From Fennellomyces sp. T-0311 (taxonomy: Eukaryota; Mucoromycota; Mucoromycetes; Mucorales; Lichtheimiaceae), in assembly GCA_025266875.1 (NCBI GenBank), contig JALLLT010000002.1, positions 558,001 to 622,000 on the forward strand: a DNA stretch of 64,000 nucleotides, in the 5' to 3' direction. Below are positions 11,965 to 24,064 of this stretch, in pieces. Under the pieces are notes generated by a model. It did not search any database. It had not been told where the DNA came from and saw nothing but the letters and a program-made list of their open reading frames with translations. Numbering within the stretch: position 1 is the stretch's first letter; each line of letters opens with the position of its first letter. The translations under genes were made by a program, and so were the position numbers.

Positions 11965-13453
11965 TCAGTAAATAATACAGTACCTGTTGTATGCCATGTT
12001 ACCACGAACTCGGGTGTAATCGGTCAAGCACTCGATAGGACCAGCGCCAACAACAGCAAGTTCCTGATCCCAGATGTACTTGCCAGCAGCGCTGCGGACA
12101 TCCGAGACAGTGATCTTGTCAATGGCCTGGGCCAATTCCTCACCGTTCAATCGCTTGCCAGTCGCCAACACCTGGTTACCGATATCCTTGGCAACAGCGG
12201 AGGTGGAGTCGAGGCTCAACGACAAGCTAGCCTTGAGTTGGATCTTGGCACGCTCGACTTCGCTGGAGGTAACGGTGGTTGAGAGACGGTTCCATTCCTT
12301 TTGCAGGAAGTGGACAAGGTCATCAAGTTGGTCACGGTTTTGGGAAGCAGCGTAGAAGCCCCAGAGACCAGTATCCTTGTAACCCTTAGTAAAAGCAGCG
12401 AACGAGTCAGCAAGGTGGTTGTTGTTGACAACGGTCGACAAGCGCGAAGACAAGTTGGCAGCACCGCCCAGCGAACTGTCCCAGGCACCAACGATGGTCT
12501 GAAGGACAAGCAAGTTCAAGTAGTCGGCGGACATGAAAGGAGCACCCTCCACAGCAAATGCGATGTGGGCGACCTTGGCAAGATCATCACGAATACGGAT
12601 TTCCGAACCAGTGAACGAAGGCTGGGCAACTGCAGACGAAGATCCGGATGCAAGACCACCGAAGTTCTTCTCAGCCAACTTGACCAAGGAATCGTGATCG
12701 ATATCACCAGCACCGACCAAGACAATACGGTTAGCGGTGTAGTTGTTCTTGACAAAGTCAGCCAAATCTTGCGAAGTCAGATTCTCAACGTTCAAACCGG
12801 CGACGGGAAGACCGAGAGGGGTGCCCTGGAACGCGGTGGCGTGCAAATGTTCGAATGTCACGTCTTCCATGCTCTGTTGCTCATTCAATACGGCAGCGCG
12901 TTGGCTTTCCAAGCTGTCATACTTCAAATCCTGCACCAATTCGGCAAGGCTCTCGACTGTGTTTGACACGTTCGATCCGATCGTCTTTGCAGCATAATAG
13001 GTCTGGTCGTGCGTGGTGCGAGCCGACAATTCACCGCCAGCATACTTGTTGTTCTGGAATATTAAAAATTAAAGTTTCCACTCTTTTAGTTTCACTTATT
13101 CTAGGGACGTGTAATGGTGAAGCTAACCTGGACGGCAACACGACCAATCAAGTTGGCAGCACCGCTGTTTTGTACTGAATCAGCGCGCGAACCCGCGTTA
13201 ATCCAAACACCAACAGTGGCAGCACCATTGGCGGTCGAGTTTTCCTCGGTCGCGATCGTCAAGCCGTTGGAAAGAACAGTGGTGCGAGTGGCGGCAACCT
13301 GCTTAGCAGCCGTGGCCAAAGGTCGGACGAACTTGAAAACAAACTGTATGAGTTGCACAGCATTTGGGTGTATTGTTGCGCGTATTCCTCCATTACCTGC
13401 TTGGTCAAGCCAGCATGGCTCTGAAGGGTATTGGAAAGAAGCCTCGATGCCAT
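11965..13453 (-). CDS. QCR2: Cytochrome bc1 complex core protein 2
   Basis: Subunit of mitochondrial complex III with the M16 peptidase fold. Exons 13453-13397, 13343-13128 and 13053-11965 give about 453 residues. The N-terminus (MASRLLSNTLQSHAGLTKQ) fits a mitochondrial presequence. Recognisable stretches are TVLSNGLTIATEE, GVWINAGSRADSVQNSGAAN, LVGAGDIDHDSLVKLAEKNF, AHIAFAVEGAPF, and the C-terminal LAVVGAGPIECLTDYTRVRG. The zinc motif HxxEH of active processing peptidases is replaced by sequence without His or Glu (NSGAANLIGR), which marks core 2 and not the peptidase. A possible extra intron at 11918-11983 would change the end from ..NRYCIIY to ..NRF and move the stop to 11911; both readings are open. 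Codons are strongly C-biased, as expected for a highly expressed gene. Confidence 0.93.
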
Positions 13454-15183
13454 TAGAGTGGGGAGAGTAGAAAACAGTTGTATTTGGCTTTGTGTGTGTG
13501 GCGCCGGGCTGCCAAAATTTTTGTTCAGCGGGGGGTGCACCGTGAGGGTCGATACGTCACGATTTTAGATAGCGTGATTTTTTGGTTCATTTACCTTGTC
13601 ATTTAATCATTCCGTACATGACAATAACAGTGGTTACCATGGCAGCAACAGTGCATGAATGACATGATATGTTACTAGGCTATAGTCAAATGAATCGAAA
13701 TTCAACTCATCTTTAAATTAGCTTTATAACGAAAGTGTGCTACTAACAATTAGCTGTGTTTTCTCCCACACCTTGTTCCCTGGGAAGCAAGAGCGAATTT
13801 ACCAGTGCAACGTATCAGTTCGTTGCATAGAATAACGCTCTAAATTACTTCGAGCATAAGAGTATATCCGGATATAGCTTCTTTGGGTACAACCGCGTCC
13901 TTACAACAAGGGTACACCTGGCAGTATAGAGGATGAACTGATACGCATGAAAGATGGGGATATCTAACGATAATCAAAGAATAACAACCCCGCCTACTGG
14001 TATATAGGGGGAAGGGTACGCACTATCCTGGTATTACCAAGCACTGCGCATATTTTACATCTTTGAAGTTGGTAAGTAGCGAAAGTTGTTGCTTTCGTGC
14101 GTACTATTTTGTACAAAAGTTATTAGTATACATAAGTTCTGATCATTAAAAGTTGCATTATAATGCGATAGTATGAATCATCTGTGCATATTGCTGCACT
14201 TAACAAACTTAAACACCGATTACTGCAAGCAAAGGCGCATCGTTGATGAACAAGTGACCTTGCCTTTCCTCTATAACATGAAACACTATGTTGCTTGCTA
14301 AGAACACCAAGTTTCTCACGAAACATTACATACATGTGTGCTGGGGATTATGAGAGTCATAATCGTTGTTGTTGCCTATAAATTCGCAGGACTCAAACGA
14401 GGGGATGAGATGGTAAATGCATCCAAATTATAAATACTTTTATTGCTATCTATGTACATTTTAATAGGAACGACCATGGTACGCCATATTGTATGTCTCT
14501 GAGCACTGAGGTGGAACCGAGTATGCCTTTCTCCTGAGTGGGAACAACCTATGGCTAGAAGATGGCGGTCGATCACTGATCGACGAAAGGTACACTCCGT
14601 CTTGGTATGTGTGTCGGTAATAATCTTTATCTGTTGTATTCGATACGATCGAGAATGTGTAAGTAAAAGTGCTCATCAAAGTATGTGCTCTTTTCTCTCG
14701 AGAAGACGAAAGGGATAGAACATTTCGCCACTGTACCTCTTGGTTCGTACTCGGGGATATAGGATCTTCGTTTAGTGTATTTGCCAACGCGCCACATTTC
14801 TATTTGTTTCTTTAATTTGTCCATTACAATGCTCATCGCTGCAAAAGATGACGAAGGGAAAAGGGAGAAAGAAAGAACAGAAGGGAAAACTGCAAGGCGG
14901 AGGGAAATAACAGCAAAAGGGGCAACAATCCTGTATTATAGGCAGTTGCAGATACCTATATCGGGGTTTCGAGTTCATCTATCAGCTGCAATTCAGCTAT
15001 GCAAATGAAGCTGTGCATCCAACTCAAAGAGCTGACAGCACCATCTACAGAATACGCTTATGCATTCCCCGCCATTTATAACCAACGTATAACCAGTGAT
15101 AGACAAAAAAAAAGAACATGTTAAAAAACGATAATATATTACACGGTCGAAGACCTGTCGTCGTCCGGCTACTAAAATGAACT
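13454..15183. other. Intergenic region with one uncertain small ORF
   Basis: Upstream of QCR2 and downstream of the GT49 gene. A minus-strand frame at 14824-14627 (MDKLKKQIEMWRVGKYTKRR..) and an overlapping frame ending ..NMAYHGRSY at 14461 look mildly coding-like but match nothing I know, and no splice joins them convincingly. Nothing else is seen. Confidence 0.35.
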
Positions 15184-16856
15184 CTAATGGTTTGGGCCAA
15201 TGATCTTTTCTTTGCGCAAGCTACCCAGAGCTTTGGCACACTCCTGCTGAACATGCTTTGCACGATCAGTTTCAAAGATCCCAGCTTGATCGAACTGACG
15301 CGCATAAAATACACATTGTTCGATGCGATAATTTTTGTACATTGGCACTTGCAGCTTACTCTGTTCAAACGTGATGAGCGTTCCCTTCTTATGCGATCTT
15401 CATAAGCCTGTTATATACCTCTTCAAATGACAACTTTTTCTCCGGCTCTTTGCCGGTGCGAACAACAAAGTCATTGGGCAGTACCCAGAGGTTGGCACCG
15501 TTTAAGTAGATGGAGTATAAACATGCCGATGGCTCATCAGCGAACCGTTCCTCGCACCTGAAAAAAAAAAGAACCGTGTCAACAATGGACCAGTGCTTCT
15601 CTTTTCCTTACACGTACCAAGGATGATCGTCCCGTGCGGCGATATAGATTGGGCTATAGTGATAGTCATATTCGGGAACAAGGTAAGGCTCGACAGCATC
15701 GCGCCAGGTGTCATAGGACGTAGGGCCATCGTTCAACTTCCAGTGATAGTCAAGCAAACCCATCCGTTTGTCGTCAACCCATTCAACGATATCAGACTTG
15801 GTCGTTGGGTATTCATCCGTAATAGCGTTTTTGGGGAAGCCAAAGGTGGGAACGATCAGAACGTCACCGGACTGTAACCGTTCGCTATACGTCTTAGCGG
15901 CTGTGGTAAGATCGGATATCCAGAGCGTGGTAACAGGCACATGGGCGACGTTTTCGGTGCGACTGAACAAGCGTGCTAGGTTACGGCTGTCCTGGAAACC
16001 ACCGTGGACAACTGGATCGCCGTTGCTAGGGCGGACGATCAAATGCAGATCAACGTGCCGGGAAAGCATGGCTTGGGTTTCGTATTCGCGTCGGATAGCG
16101 TTGAGATGCTGGATGATGGCGCCTGAAGCAAGACCGCCCATGTCGGATGGGATCTGGAGCGTGGCGGAGATGGGACCTGGAACGGAGCTTAGTTGCAAAG
16201 AAAAAAACATGTAACGAATATTATGGAAAGCTAACCTTGCCAAATTTCGGCAAGACGAACGAGATGAGGCCACTCATCCATGGTGAGGGTGGTGGCGATG
16301 GTCAGCTGGTCAGATGTGGGTGCAGCGGATGCAGTGAACCAGTACGGACGAAGATGATCCATACGAATCAATGATTTAGAAAACATTTTTGACAGACGAA
16401 GTTGGTATGATAGAGTGTTGAGGGATGACAGGCCTTCTGGCACGGGATGTTGTTTGTGAAGGTGATTCATGTCTTGCACTACATTAAAGTTAGTGAAAAA
16501 AATAAACTATTTTTCGGCTTTTGCATTTTACCTAATGCAGTAGCTGAACCTGCTGCCACTGTACTCGTATTACTGCTGGTAAAGGACGTGAAAAGATGCA
16601 TGGTGGACAAGACCAGGCTTGTCAAAACATAGGCCCACCCGATAAGTCGGACAATACGTAATCTGAACATTCGCTTGACCCATTGTGCCAGAGATGACGC
16701 CGGGAACGAATTACGAGAGGATTTGTCTGCTGATCGACCCGTGGGCGGGCATGCTGTGGTCAATGACGGCTTACGTTGATGGAACCCGGACTTGGCCGGT
16801 CGGGAAGCTACCGTAGTCGTCCCTGGTGCACTCTCTGAAGATCGGGGCGGCGCCAT
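15184..16856 (-). CDS. LARGE-like glycosyltransferase (GT49 family)
   Basis: Five exons (16856-16532, 16478-16236, 16176-15612, 15557-15419, 15360-15184) give about 482 residues. The N-terminus is a Ser/Pro/Lys-rich cytosolic tail, then one transmembrane anchor around VRLIGWAYVLTSLVLSTMHL, so this should be a type II Golgi or ER protein. The luminal part has the segments usual in fungal GT49 proteins: LTIATTLTMDEWPHLVRLAE, IWQGPISATLQIPSD, VDLHLIVRPSNGDPV, DVLIVPTFGF, a C-terminal DDHPWYVCEERFADEP, ACLYSIYLNGANLWVLPNDF and RIEQCVFYARQFDQAG. The animal relative LARGE extends dystroglycan glycans; the fungal substrate is unknown. The last intron (15361-15418) is needed to avoid a stop after ..SFEE and has good borders. 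Confidence 0.8.
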
Positions 16857-16950
16857 GAGGAAAAGAGGATATGAGGTTTAGCGACGAAAGTAAAGAACGG
16901 AGGAGAAGGAGAGGCGGTAAGGAAGGGAGTAAAGCGGGTCGGTTGCTTGG

Positions 16951-16990
16951 GAGGGAGAGAGAGAGAGAGAGAGAAGAGAGACGAGAGAGA
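16951..16990 (+). repeat. GA-rich simple repeat
   Basis: A run of GA dinucleotides, seen as a CT tract in the direction of the GT49 gene, starting about 95 bases before its ATG. It is likely part of the 5' leader or core promoter of that gene. Confidence 0.8.
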
Positions 16991-19900
16991 CGTGTTCTGG
17001 AGGACTATCGTATGGTCGGCTGGAAAGAAAGAGAGAGAATCGAGCGGGGCGCCGATTGGTGGTCGCACAGCCAGCAGGATAAAGGCGTTGCACACGTGTC
17101 TTTGACGATCCAGTGTTTCTCGACCGACCAGCAGATTATTTGGGTTAGAACGGTGCACGGACAGTGGATGATGAGCATTTCTCTGGTAGAGCAAGTAGAA
17201 ATATGAAATGGTGTTTCCAGAAGGTAGAAAAGAAAGCGTACTCGGAATAGTCTAATTGGAGCCGTGAAGTTACCGGATCATCGTTTATCGATCCATGTTC
17301 TGGACGCGGGCGCTTCATTTGCCGGTCATCTACAGTATCATCTACGTCAAGCTCCGTCCGCCGCAAAGGAAAGGCCCTGCATTCTTTTATATTGATTGGA
17401 ACATTAATCGGGACAACGTGTGCACACTCCCATACCGCCGTCAGCCCTGATACGAGCAGTATGATCTATTGGGCACCGAGCGCCGCACCTACGATAGAGT
17501 TGTGATGGCGGTATCTTTCTGGTTGGCACGGAATGTAATAACGACTGATGAGGGTTGTGTGACGGTGTACACGTTATGCTTATTTGCTTGAAATATCGCC
17601 AACTGATGACAAGGTTCAAGGAGAATTTTTTTCACTGTAATAAAATGTTGTACCACCGCGCCTACATATTGTAAGCAGCACCTCGATCCTATCTATTCCA
17701 GAGGAGTAAGATGCATCACCAGGGCAAAGGAGGGCAAACTGTTGCTGTCTCCAAAATATGCACGTTGTCATGGACATTGAACACAGCATGGTGGTAAGAA
17801 TTGTACCACCACTGACCCGTGCAAAAAGAATGTTTCTTTCTTTCTTCCATCGCTGGATTCGTATATGAAATTATTCGACTACCGAAATGAAGTACTTTAT
17901 TATGAGAAATTGATATATGAATGCAAGTACAATCGAAAGAAGAAAATTTTCTGCTTTTTCTCTGCTGTATAATGCACAAATTACCGCCTTAGCGAAGCGT
18001 TATATACTACATCACCCCTAAACGGGGAGTCCTGTTGAAGATACATAAACACCTTGTGATAACGGAGCTGCGTCCGTTATATCTATCCAAGCGATACATA
18101 CTTATCTCTGTTTTGATGCAGCAGGCTGTTCCGGAAAGTAGGGATGTGCGACTGCACGGGATTACATAGACCGAATACAGGCAACGTTGACGTGGATGTA
18201 ACATTATGAAATTTGTCGAAGAAATTTCACGGAGATGCTGCTAAACCCTAGAGTATCGAATGAACAATAAGATACGCAAACGAAAATGTATTCAAAGGGA
18301 GGCAGATGGAGTGTATGCTTTATAACGACATTGGCTTTCGAAGGGCTGTATGTGCACGATATTATAAAAGGACGCACTGATTTAAACGATCAATATGACA
18401 TGGTAAATGTACATGTGCCACCAATGATATTACTGGCAAAATGCGATGGATGGAGGTCCGCCAACGTAAAATGATCGTATCACTTCTTTTGTTGCGATGG
18501 AACGGCGCTCTTTTTTGCCGGAATTCCGTAATCCACTTTTGGAATTGTGATCCTGTCGTACACATCCTTCAAACAGGAGATGTATGTTTGATAGAGCTTT
18601 CGTATAGTATGTAATTCCTATCGTTCTATATCAAGTACAAAATGCTATTGCTAGTTTGACAAAGTTTAAGTTACGTATGGAGGCCTACGAGAGTTTCATA
18701 TTCGCTTCGCTTATCACCTCCATGCCTGGGAGAATGTGAAACATCGAATACTTGCTCTTCTTAATACCGAGATGAGAGTAAATTCTAAAAGTTATTGTAC
18801 CATTCAGCACAATATTAGAAAAGGGTTGTCTCAAATGACTTAGAATCGGCTAAAAATAGTATTACCCATTTAATAATCAACATAGGTACAACGAATAAAG
18901 CCCAAATATAGATAAAATACTTTCACTTGAACCTGATCCACTGTCTATATCTTTACTAAACACATTACCCCGCGTTGTACCTTATTGTCCTTGGATAATC
19001 GATCACCCAATCCTATAATCACTTTAAGAGTACGGGTGAAGGAAAACTTGCGAAAAGTTATCTAAGGGCGTACATACTCTACAATCGTTGATGAGCCAAC
19101 AGAAAGGGATGCCCTTGAAAAACTGGATGGATAGCTTGCACTGAGCCGTATGTTTATAAAATATGCGAGTGGTGTACTGACTAGAGGTGGCTTACCCTAT
19201 CAATAGTAACTTTTAGTTCCAGTTTTAGGCATTTTATCTCTTACTAAAGCATAATATATATTTGGAAGCAAGCACTAAAGTTCACTGAATGTACCACAGC
19301 ACAGTGTCCTAAGTTACTGATCCATCGAAATAGGGTAGCACTACTCTATTTTTCCCATGTTAGTCACAAAATACGATATCCTGAAGGCTTCAAAATTGTG
19401 AAGCACCATTAATTATAGTTGAGAACTTTTGTGGGGCCAAATTTGATAGGAAGCATCGATTAGGAAATCCAGTAAACTGAACTGGGGGATAAGGATATGT
19501 TTTTTGGTTTAGGCGTACGCGAAGGTATGGTAGTCTGCTCTTGGTCATAACTTGGTATCAATGAATGTGAGTACTACCCTTGAAGAATTTTTACTTGCTA
19601 TTATTCTGACTCCAGGACGTTTAAAAGCATCTCATCAGCTTGGCGAATTTTCCCTCTGCAATCAGTTTTCCTCTCCATTACGTAACAATAATGGATACCT
19701 TTAAGCTCCTTACAAAGTAGTATCGTATTAATGGATTAGGAGAATCCAATTGTCAGATCAATTTTATTTCAGGCGAAAATTTATAAAGATACATAACTCT
19801 ATAAGTTTATTACCTCTGATTTTTCAATCATATGTACTCTTCATATTATTTTGAACCGAGTTATAACTGAAAATAGGTCGCCTTTTCTTAGGAATTGCTA

Positions 19901-20111
19901 TAAAAAAATTGGAAATTAACGCATCTTTACGTAGAATGTATAAGCAGTATACTGAAGGTGATGGTCAGTCCCCAACATCAAACATGGTGCAGATGCAGAG
20001 TTTTGCGACGGAAACATCAGGCCACAAAATTTTGTTACTTTGGTGAGAGGGTTTTAGTGGCAAAAATATGTAAAAATATATACAGGGCTTGTTGAGAGCC
20101 TAAATAATTGT

Positions 20112-20470
20112 ATCACTCTTATATCTTAACCGGGGATTCTAATATCCGTTCCTGGCGAAAGATACTTGGCCAAGGACGTATCGGACTGCGTGCTTACTTT
20201 ACATTTTACCGATGACGGAATAGCATCGACTCCTTGTACTTCGTAAATAGACGCATGTCCTGTTAACATAATCCAGCTCCCTTGAAACCAATACTAGGTA
20301 ATACCATGCGGATGTTAGTCATCAATACTTTTCCAGAGTAATTTCTCCAGTGCAATATGCTAGAATAGATATTTGACCGATCTCCTTTAAGTGCATAGAT
20401 TTTATAGTGGTGCACCATGATGACAACAACCGAAATAATACATCACCGCGACATTATGGTATTACCGATA
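20112..20470 (+). repeat. Dispersed repeat family, copy 1
   Basis: The sequence matches 36010-36395 in the same orientation with roughly 75 percent identity over more than 300 bases. Shared blocks include ATTCTAATATCCGTTCCT, GTCATCAATACTTTTCCAGA and TTGACCGATCTCC. One indel shifts the frame between copies, so neither copy is an intact coding sequence. Confidence 0.8.
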
Positions 20471-23268
20471 TGTACGGAAATTATCTGATACTTATTATTT
20501 GTTATGCGCTGCGTCCAGGATACGTAGACATCGGAGCAGATAAGATGCTGTCTCAAATCTTGACAACAAGAGACAGGATGAGTAGGAAGAAAATATAGGA
20601 AATACCGAAAGAATTCGCCATCTTAGCGTCTTTATATGCATGACGATATTCATGTACTTACGCAAAAGGTAGTCGATCCACGTGTAGCTTCTGAATATGC
20701 TTACGATCATATCTAAGGTTGATATTATTTATGCCCTGCTACTGCCGCTATAAAGACTTCTTTCTCATAAAGTAAGATGGACCGACCATTGGTCCCCATT
20801 TGCTACAAAAAATATGACGCTTGCGAGCAATAGATGTGTTTTAAGTTTTCGCTTCGATTACACTATCAACAGTAATAAGCAAATGAAGCCACAAAATGAT
20901 TCTTGGTGTATTGTAAAAGTGAAAAGTGAACTTCTTCGGATATATCTGTATTGTATGACGACAGTTTAACGCAACTCCCATGCTCATGCAGCCCCTTAAA
21001 ACAACAGCTTGTATGCAATATTCATTATTACTTCATAATCGTGTGTGTAATACGTATGTAACGACTTCTTTTATCCTGTACTATTTACTTTTTTGTTGGC
21101 TTTTTATAATAACTAGCATGTAAGAACAAGCGGCATCAATTACTAACTTACAAATAACAACACAGAAACGAGACTAGAAGCTATACTGCTCTTTCAACGC
21201 GTTGAGGTTCCTGATACTATTAAGGTCGTTTATATTTATTTGTCTATATTTATTTTCCTGTACGTTTATTTGTTTGTATTTTGAGGCGTATACCCGCAAT
21301 AACTAACACCACCACGAAAACAAACAAGCCAACTCATGCAAATATAAGTACAAACTCTTTCACATAAGCTTTTAAATTAAGCTTATCATAGCGATAAACT
21401 ATAAACAATAACTGCGAGAGCGTCGACGCGACGTATATGAACGTTTTTACTATCAATAAGCTTACTAGCCTAAAAAACTGATATACATGTAGCATTATGC
21501 TATCCATTGCTCACATTACACATGCGAGACAAAAATTAACGAGGCCAGAGGCTTATAAATAGTCTACAGCGTATGTTTAAATTCTTGCTTTTTTTGTTCC
21601 ACGTTACTCTCAATTAAAGTAAACCTTTCAGTGTAAACAACAGTATAATGTGCTTTTGTTGGTTATATGTATTGAAACATTTTGTTAGAGTAAAAAACAC
21701 TGTATTTTATGAAAACTGGAGCAAAAAAATCGTTGAAGTTTCTAGAATCTAAAATTTTAAGCACACATAAGCATTTTGTTGTTTCGATATAATTTGCTGT
21801 GAGTCACCTAGATGGGAATAGAATCGGCGTAGATAATATTGAAGCTTAATACTCATTAATGTTGTACTTGGAGGAGTCTGGGCTACCGTTCACAACTTCA
21901 AACATAGCCAAGCCATCGTGTGAACATGATCGGCAAAGATGAAATCACAGAAAGTTCGGAGTATGTTGCCTATTTGAGTACGTGCGTCCTTATCTATAGG
22001 TATCTTCTCAGAGTCGAGATAACAACCAGCATGTAATCGCCCCCCAAAGCAAACCGATGAATTCGAAAAGAGCGGAAAATGTCCGACCTATCCTACATTT
22101 AAATGAGGTCATTGACAGTCTCAGTTCACAATTTATGTTGTGATGGGAAAAGATCAAACACGGTACTTTCTCGAAAGATCCGAGAAAAAGTAAATGGGAA
22201 CTTGTATTACCCATGTTGCATATTTGTATATATATCGAAGCGCCAGTATGCACGCTGTACTACTTGGACAAGCTATTATGACGTTATTGCGGCTATTACC
22301 GCATCCACAAGAATGCTTTTTCTTGGTACCGCGCCAGCCTTTTGTGTAAATGTTACATCGACAAGGGGTGAAGCGAGGATCGTGCTTAGGATCGGCAAGC
22401 CAATTCCTTTCATTGTCTCCCTCCGAAGCTTTGCTAAACAGTCCTAGCGTGCATCTCAGAACAAAAATTTGTTTGCATTATGACAATGATCAGGACATAG
22501 GTAGGAGATGGTTTAAGTTAGTGTCAAAGCGAACTCGGGATAGTTAACTTAAGAATAGCACAGTAGCCTCGATGATCCAAACTATTCAAAAAGCGGAACT
22601 AGTTTTCTTAAAGTTCACCAGACATTCGGGTTGTATTTATGGTGTCATAATTGGCAAACGGTAATAAGCCTTTTCTATTTTGGAGAAAAATGGGCATTTT
22701 GCTCCCTTTGGAATTGGAATGCATTTCACCTTCCACAGTGGATTGGTACGTAGCTCGCGGGCTAGCATGGATGTCATGTGTTGCGGAGCATCGCGCAAAC
22801 TCATACCAAGCATCATATTTATAATGAGACGAAAAATGGAAGCCGCACGTTATATCGATTTATGATGTCACCATGAGGGAATTACAACTACATAGCAAAA
22901 CTATGTGCCCTAGGATATACCAGGTTTTCTATATCTACACTCTCAGAGAAACAGAAAGGGTCTCCTATATTAGATTGCTCACATGTCCTACAAACGCGTA
23001 AAATTCGATTAAAGCGATCGAGATAAATCGTGGTAACTCAAATCCTGCATGTGCCCTAGTGCTCATTGGTTCTCTGCAGTTGATCAACATGTGTCATCCT
23101 GTTTAGGCTTAGACAGACAGGCAATCGTGTGTGGATAAATCACTGGTTCTCCCTGTAAGATGCTCCGCATGACAATGCTATAATACCATGCAGTTCGATG
23201 GTGTCAATGAGCTGAGAAAACAATAGTCGTCTGCACTGCGAGGTTACGTCACTTATACCAGAGCATAT

Positions 23269-23945
23269 ATGTATCGAACCATTCGCGGCATAGTCACCGT
23301 TGCCAGGGCAGAGGCTGCCGAGGGTACGCGCAAACGCCCTATGCCTGTGTTGTTTGTTGGAACCAAGACATCTTCAGGGTAATCACCATAAGCAATTCCA
23401 CGCCAAGATAAAGATAAAAAAAAAGACAGCCATTTAGGCTCAATGCCCAACTCTTTTTTTTTTTAGATTATCACAACAATGGCAAGCACGATTGTCGGAA
23501 TCCGGTTTCGATTCAGCTATTGCCCATTTAGATGGCAATGACACCATGACAGGTGACAAGTTACTGCAATCATGGTATCACGGTAAGGAAAAGCACGACT
23601 ACTTTTTGGGGAAAATCGAAGACTAATCGAACACTAGGCGTACGAGGTAAAGTTCGAGAAATGGGCATGTTCCCACCAGTAATGGTTGGGCACGGAGAAG
23701 CCGCTTGGCGCCTATGTCAGAAGTACGTCGCAAATGAGCCGCTTTCCGGATTAGTTCTGGTGGATGGTCCGAGTTCCGTTGACCCTCAGACGCTTCCATC
23801 GTTTGAGTTTGAGCCTTATTTTCCGATAATGGCGGTGGCGGAGGCCCCCAACTTCCTTCTTGAAGACATGGACTTGATTGAGGCCCAGGACAACGACGAG
23901 CAGGCCATGGAGCAAGTACTCGAGTGGATTCAAGACAACTTTTAA
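23269..23945 (+). CDS. Small alpha/beta-hydrolase-like protein lacking a nucleophile
   Basis: Three exons (23269-23378, 23467-23582, 23638-23945) give about 177 residues. The start of the fold is PMPVLFVGTKTSSGLSQQW, followed by RLSESGFDSAIAHLDG and PPVMVGHGEAAWRLCQKYVA, then SGLVLVDGPSS and a Leu-rich acidic C-terminus ending QVLEWIQDNF. The layout strand - elbow - helix - LVLVDGP resembles an alpha/beta hydrolase core. However, the elbow reads G-H-G-E-A (residues 93-97), where Gly replaces the expected nucleophile Ser, and the length is too short for a full catalytic set. I therefore infer a non-catalytic or shortened member. The gene lies 119 bases upstream of the alkaline ceramidase gene, same strand. 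The family assignment is tentative. Confidence 0.65.
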
Positions 23946-24064
23946 TTTTCACCTGCCTTGCCAGTCGTTACCAAAGCGGGAATAAAAGCTTATTCAGAAA
24001 TTAGCAGAAAAAGGCTCTCTGTTTCTTCAACTGCTACACTTCGTTTGTTTCGGTCATGAGTAAC

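Larger units (their letters stand above)
16857..23268. other. Gene-poor AT-rich region of about 6.4 kb
   Basis: I find no supportable gene. Short frames exist (for example minus 17366-17145 beginning MRRTELDVDDTVDDRQMKRP and plus 22103-22447) but none shows a family signature or splice partner. The region contains a GA microsatellite near the GT49 promoter, one copy of a dispersed repeat (20112-20470), and an AT-rich near-palindrome ATAAGCTTTTAAATTAAGCTTAT at about 21364-21386. Confidence 0.5.

Noticed and set aside
12301..12966. 221-codon plus-strand frame opposite QCR2.
   Set aside because: It is the antisense of a strongly codon-biased gene, which leaves long open frames on the other strand; no protein signature.
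15768..16214. 148-codon plus-strand frame opposite the GT49 gene.
   Set aside because: Shadow frame; the minus strand has a coherent five-exon model.
21364..21386. AT-rich near-palindrome as a possible replication origin.
   Set aside because: Such sequences are common in AT-rich spacers and nothing else supports an origin.
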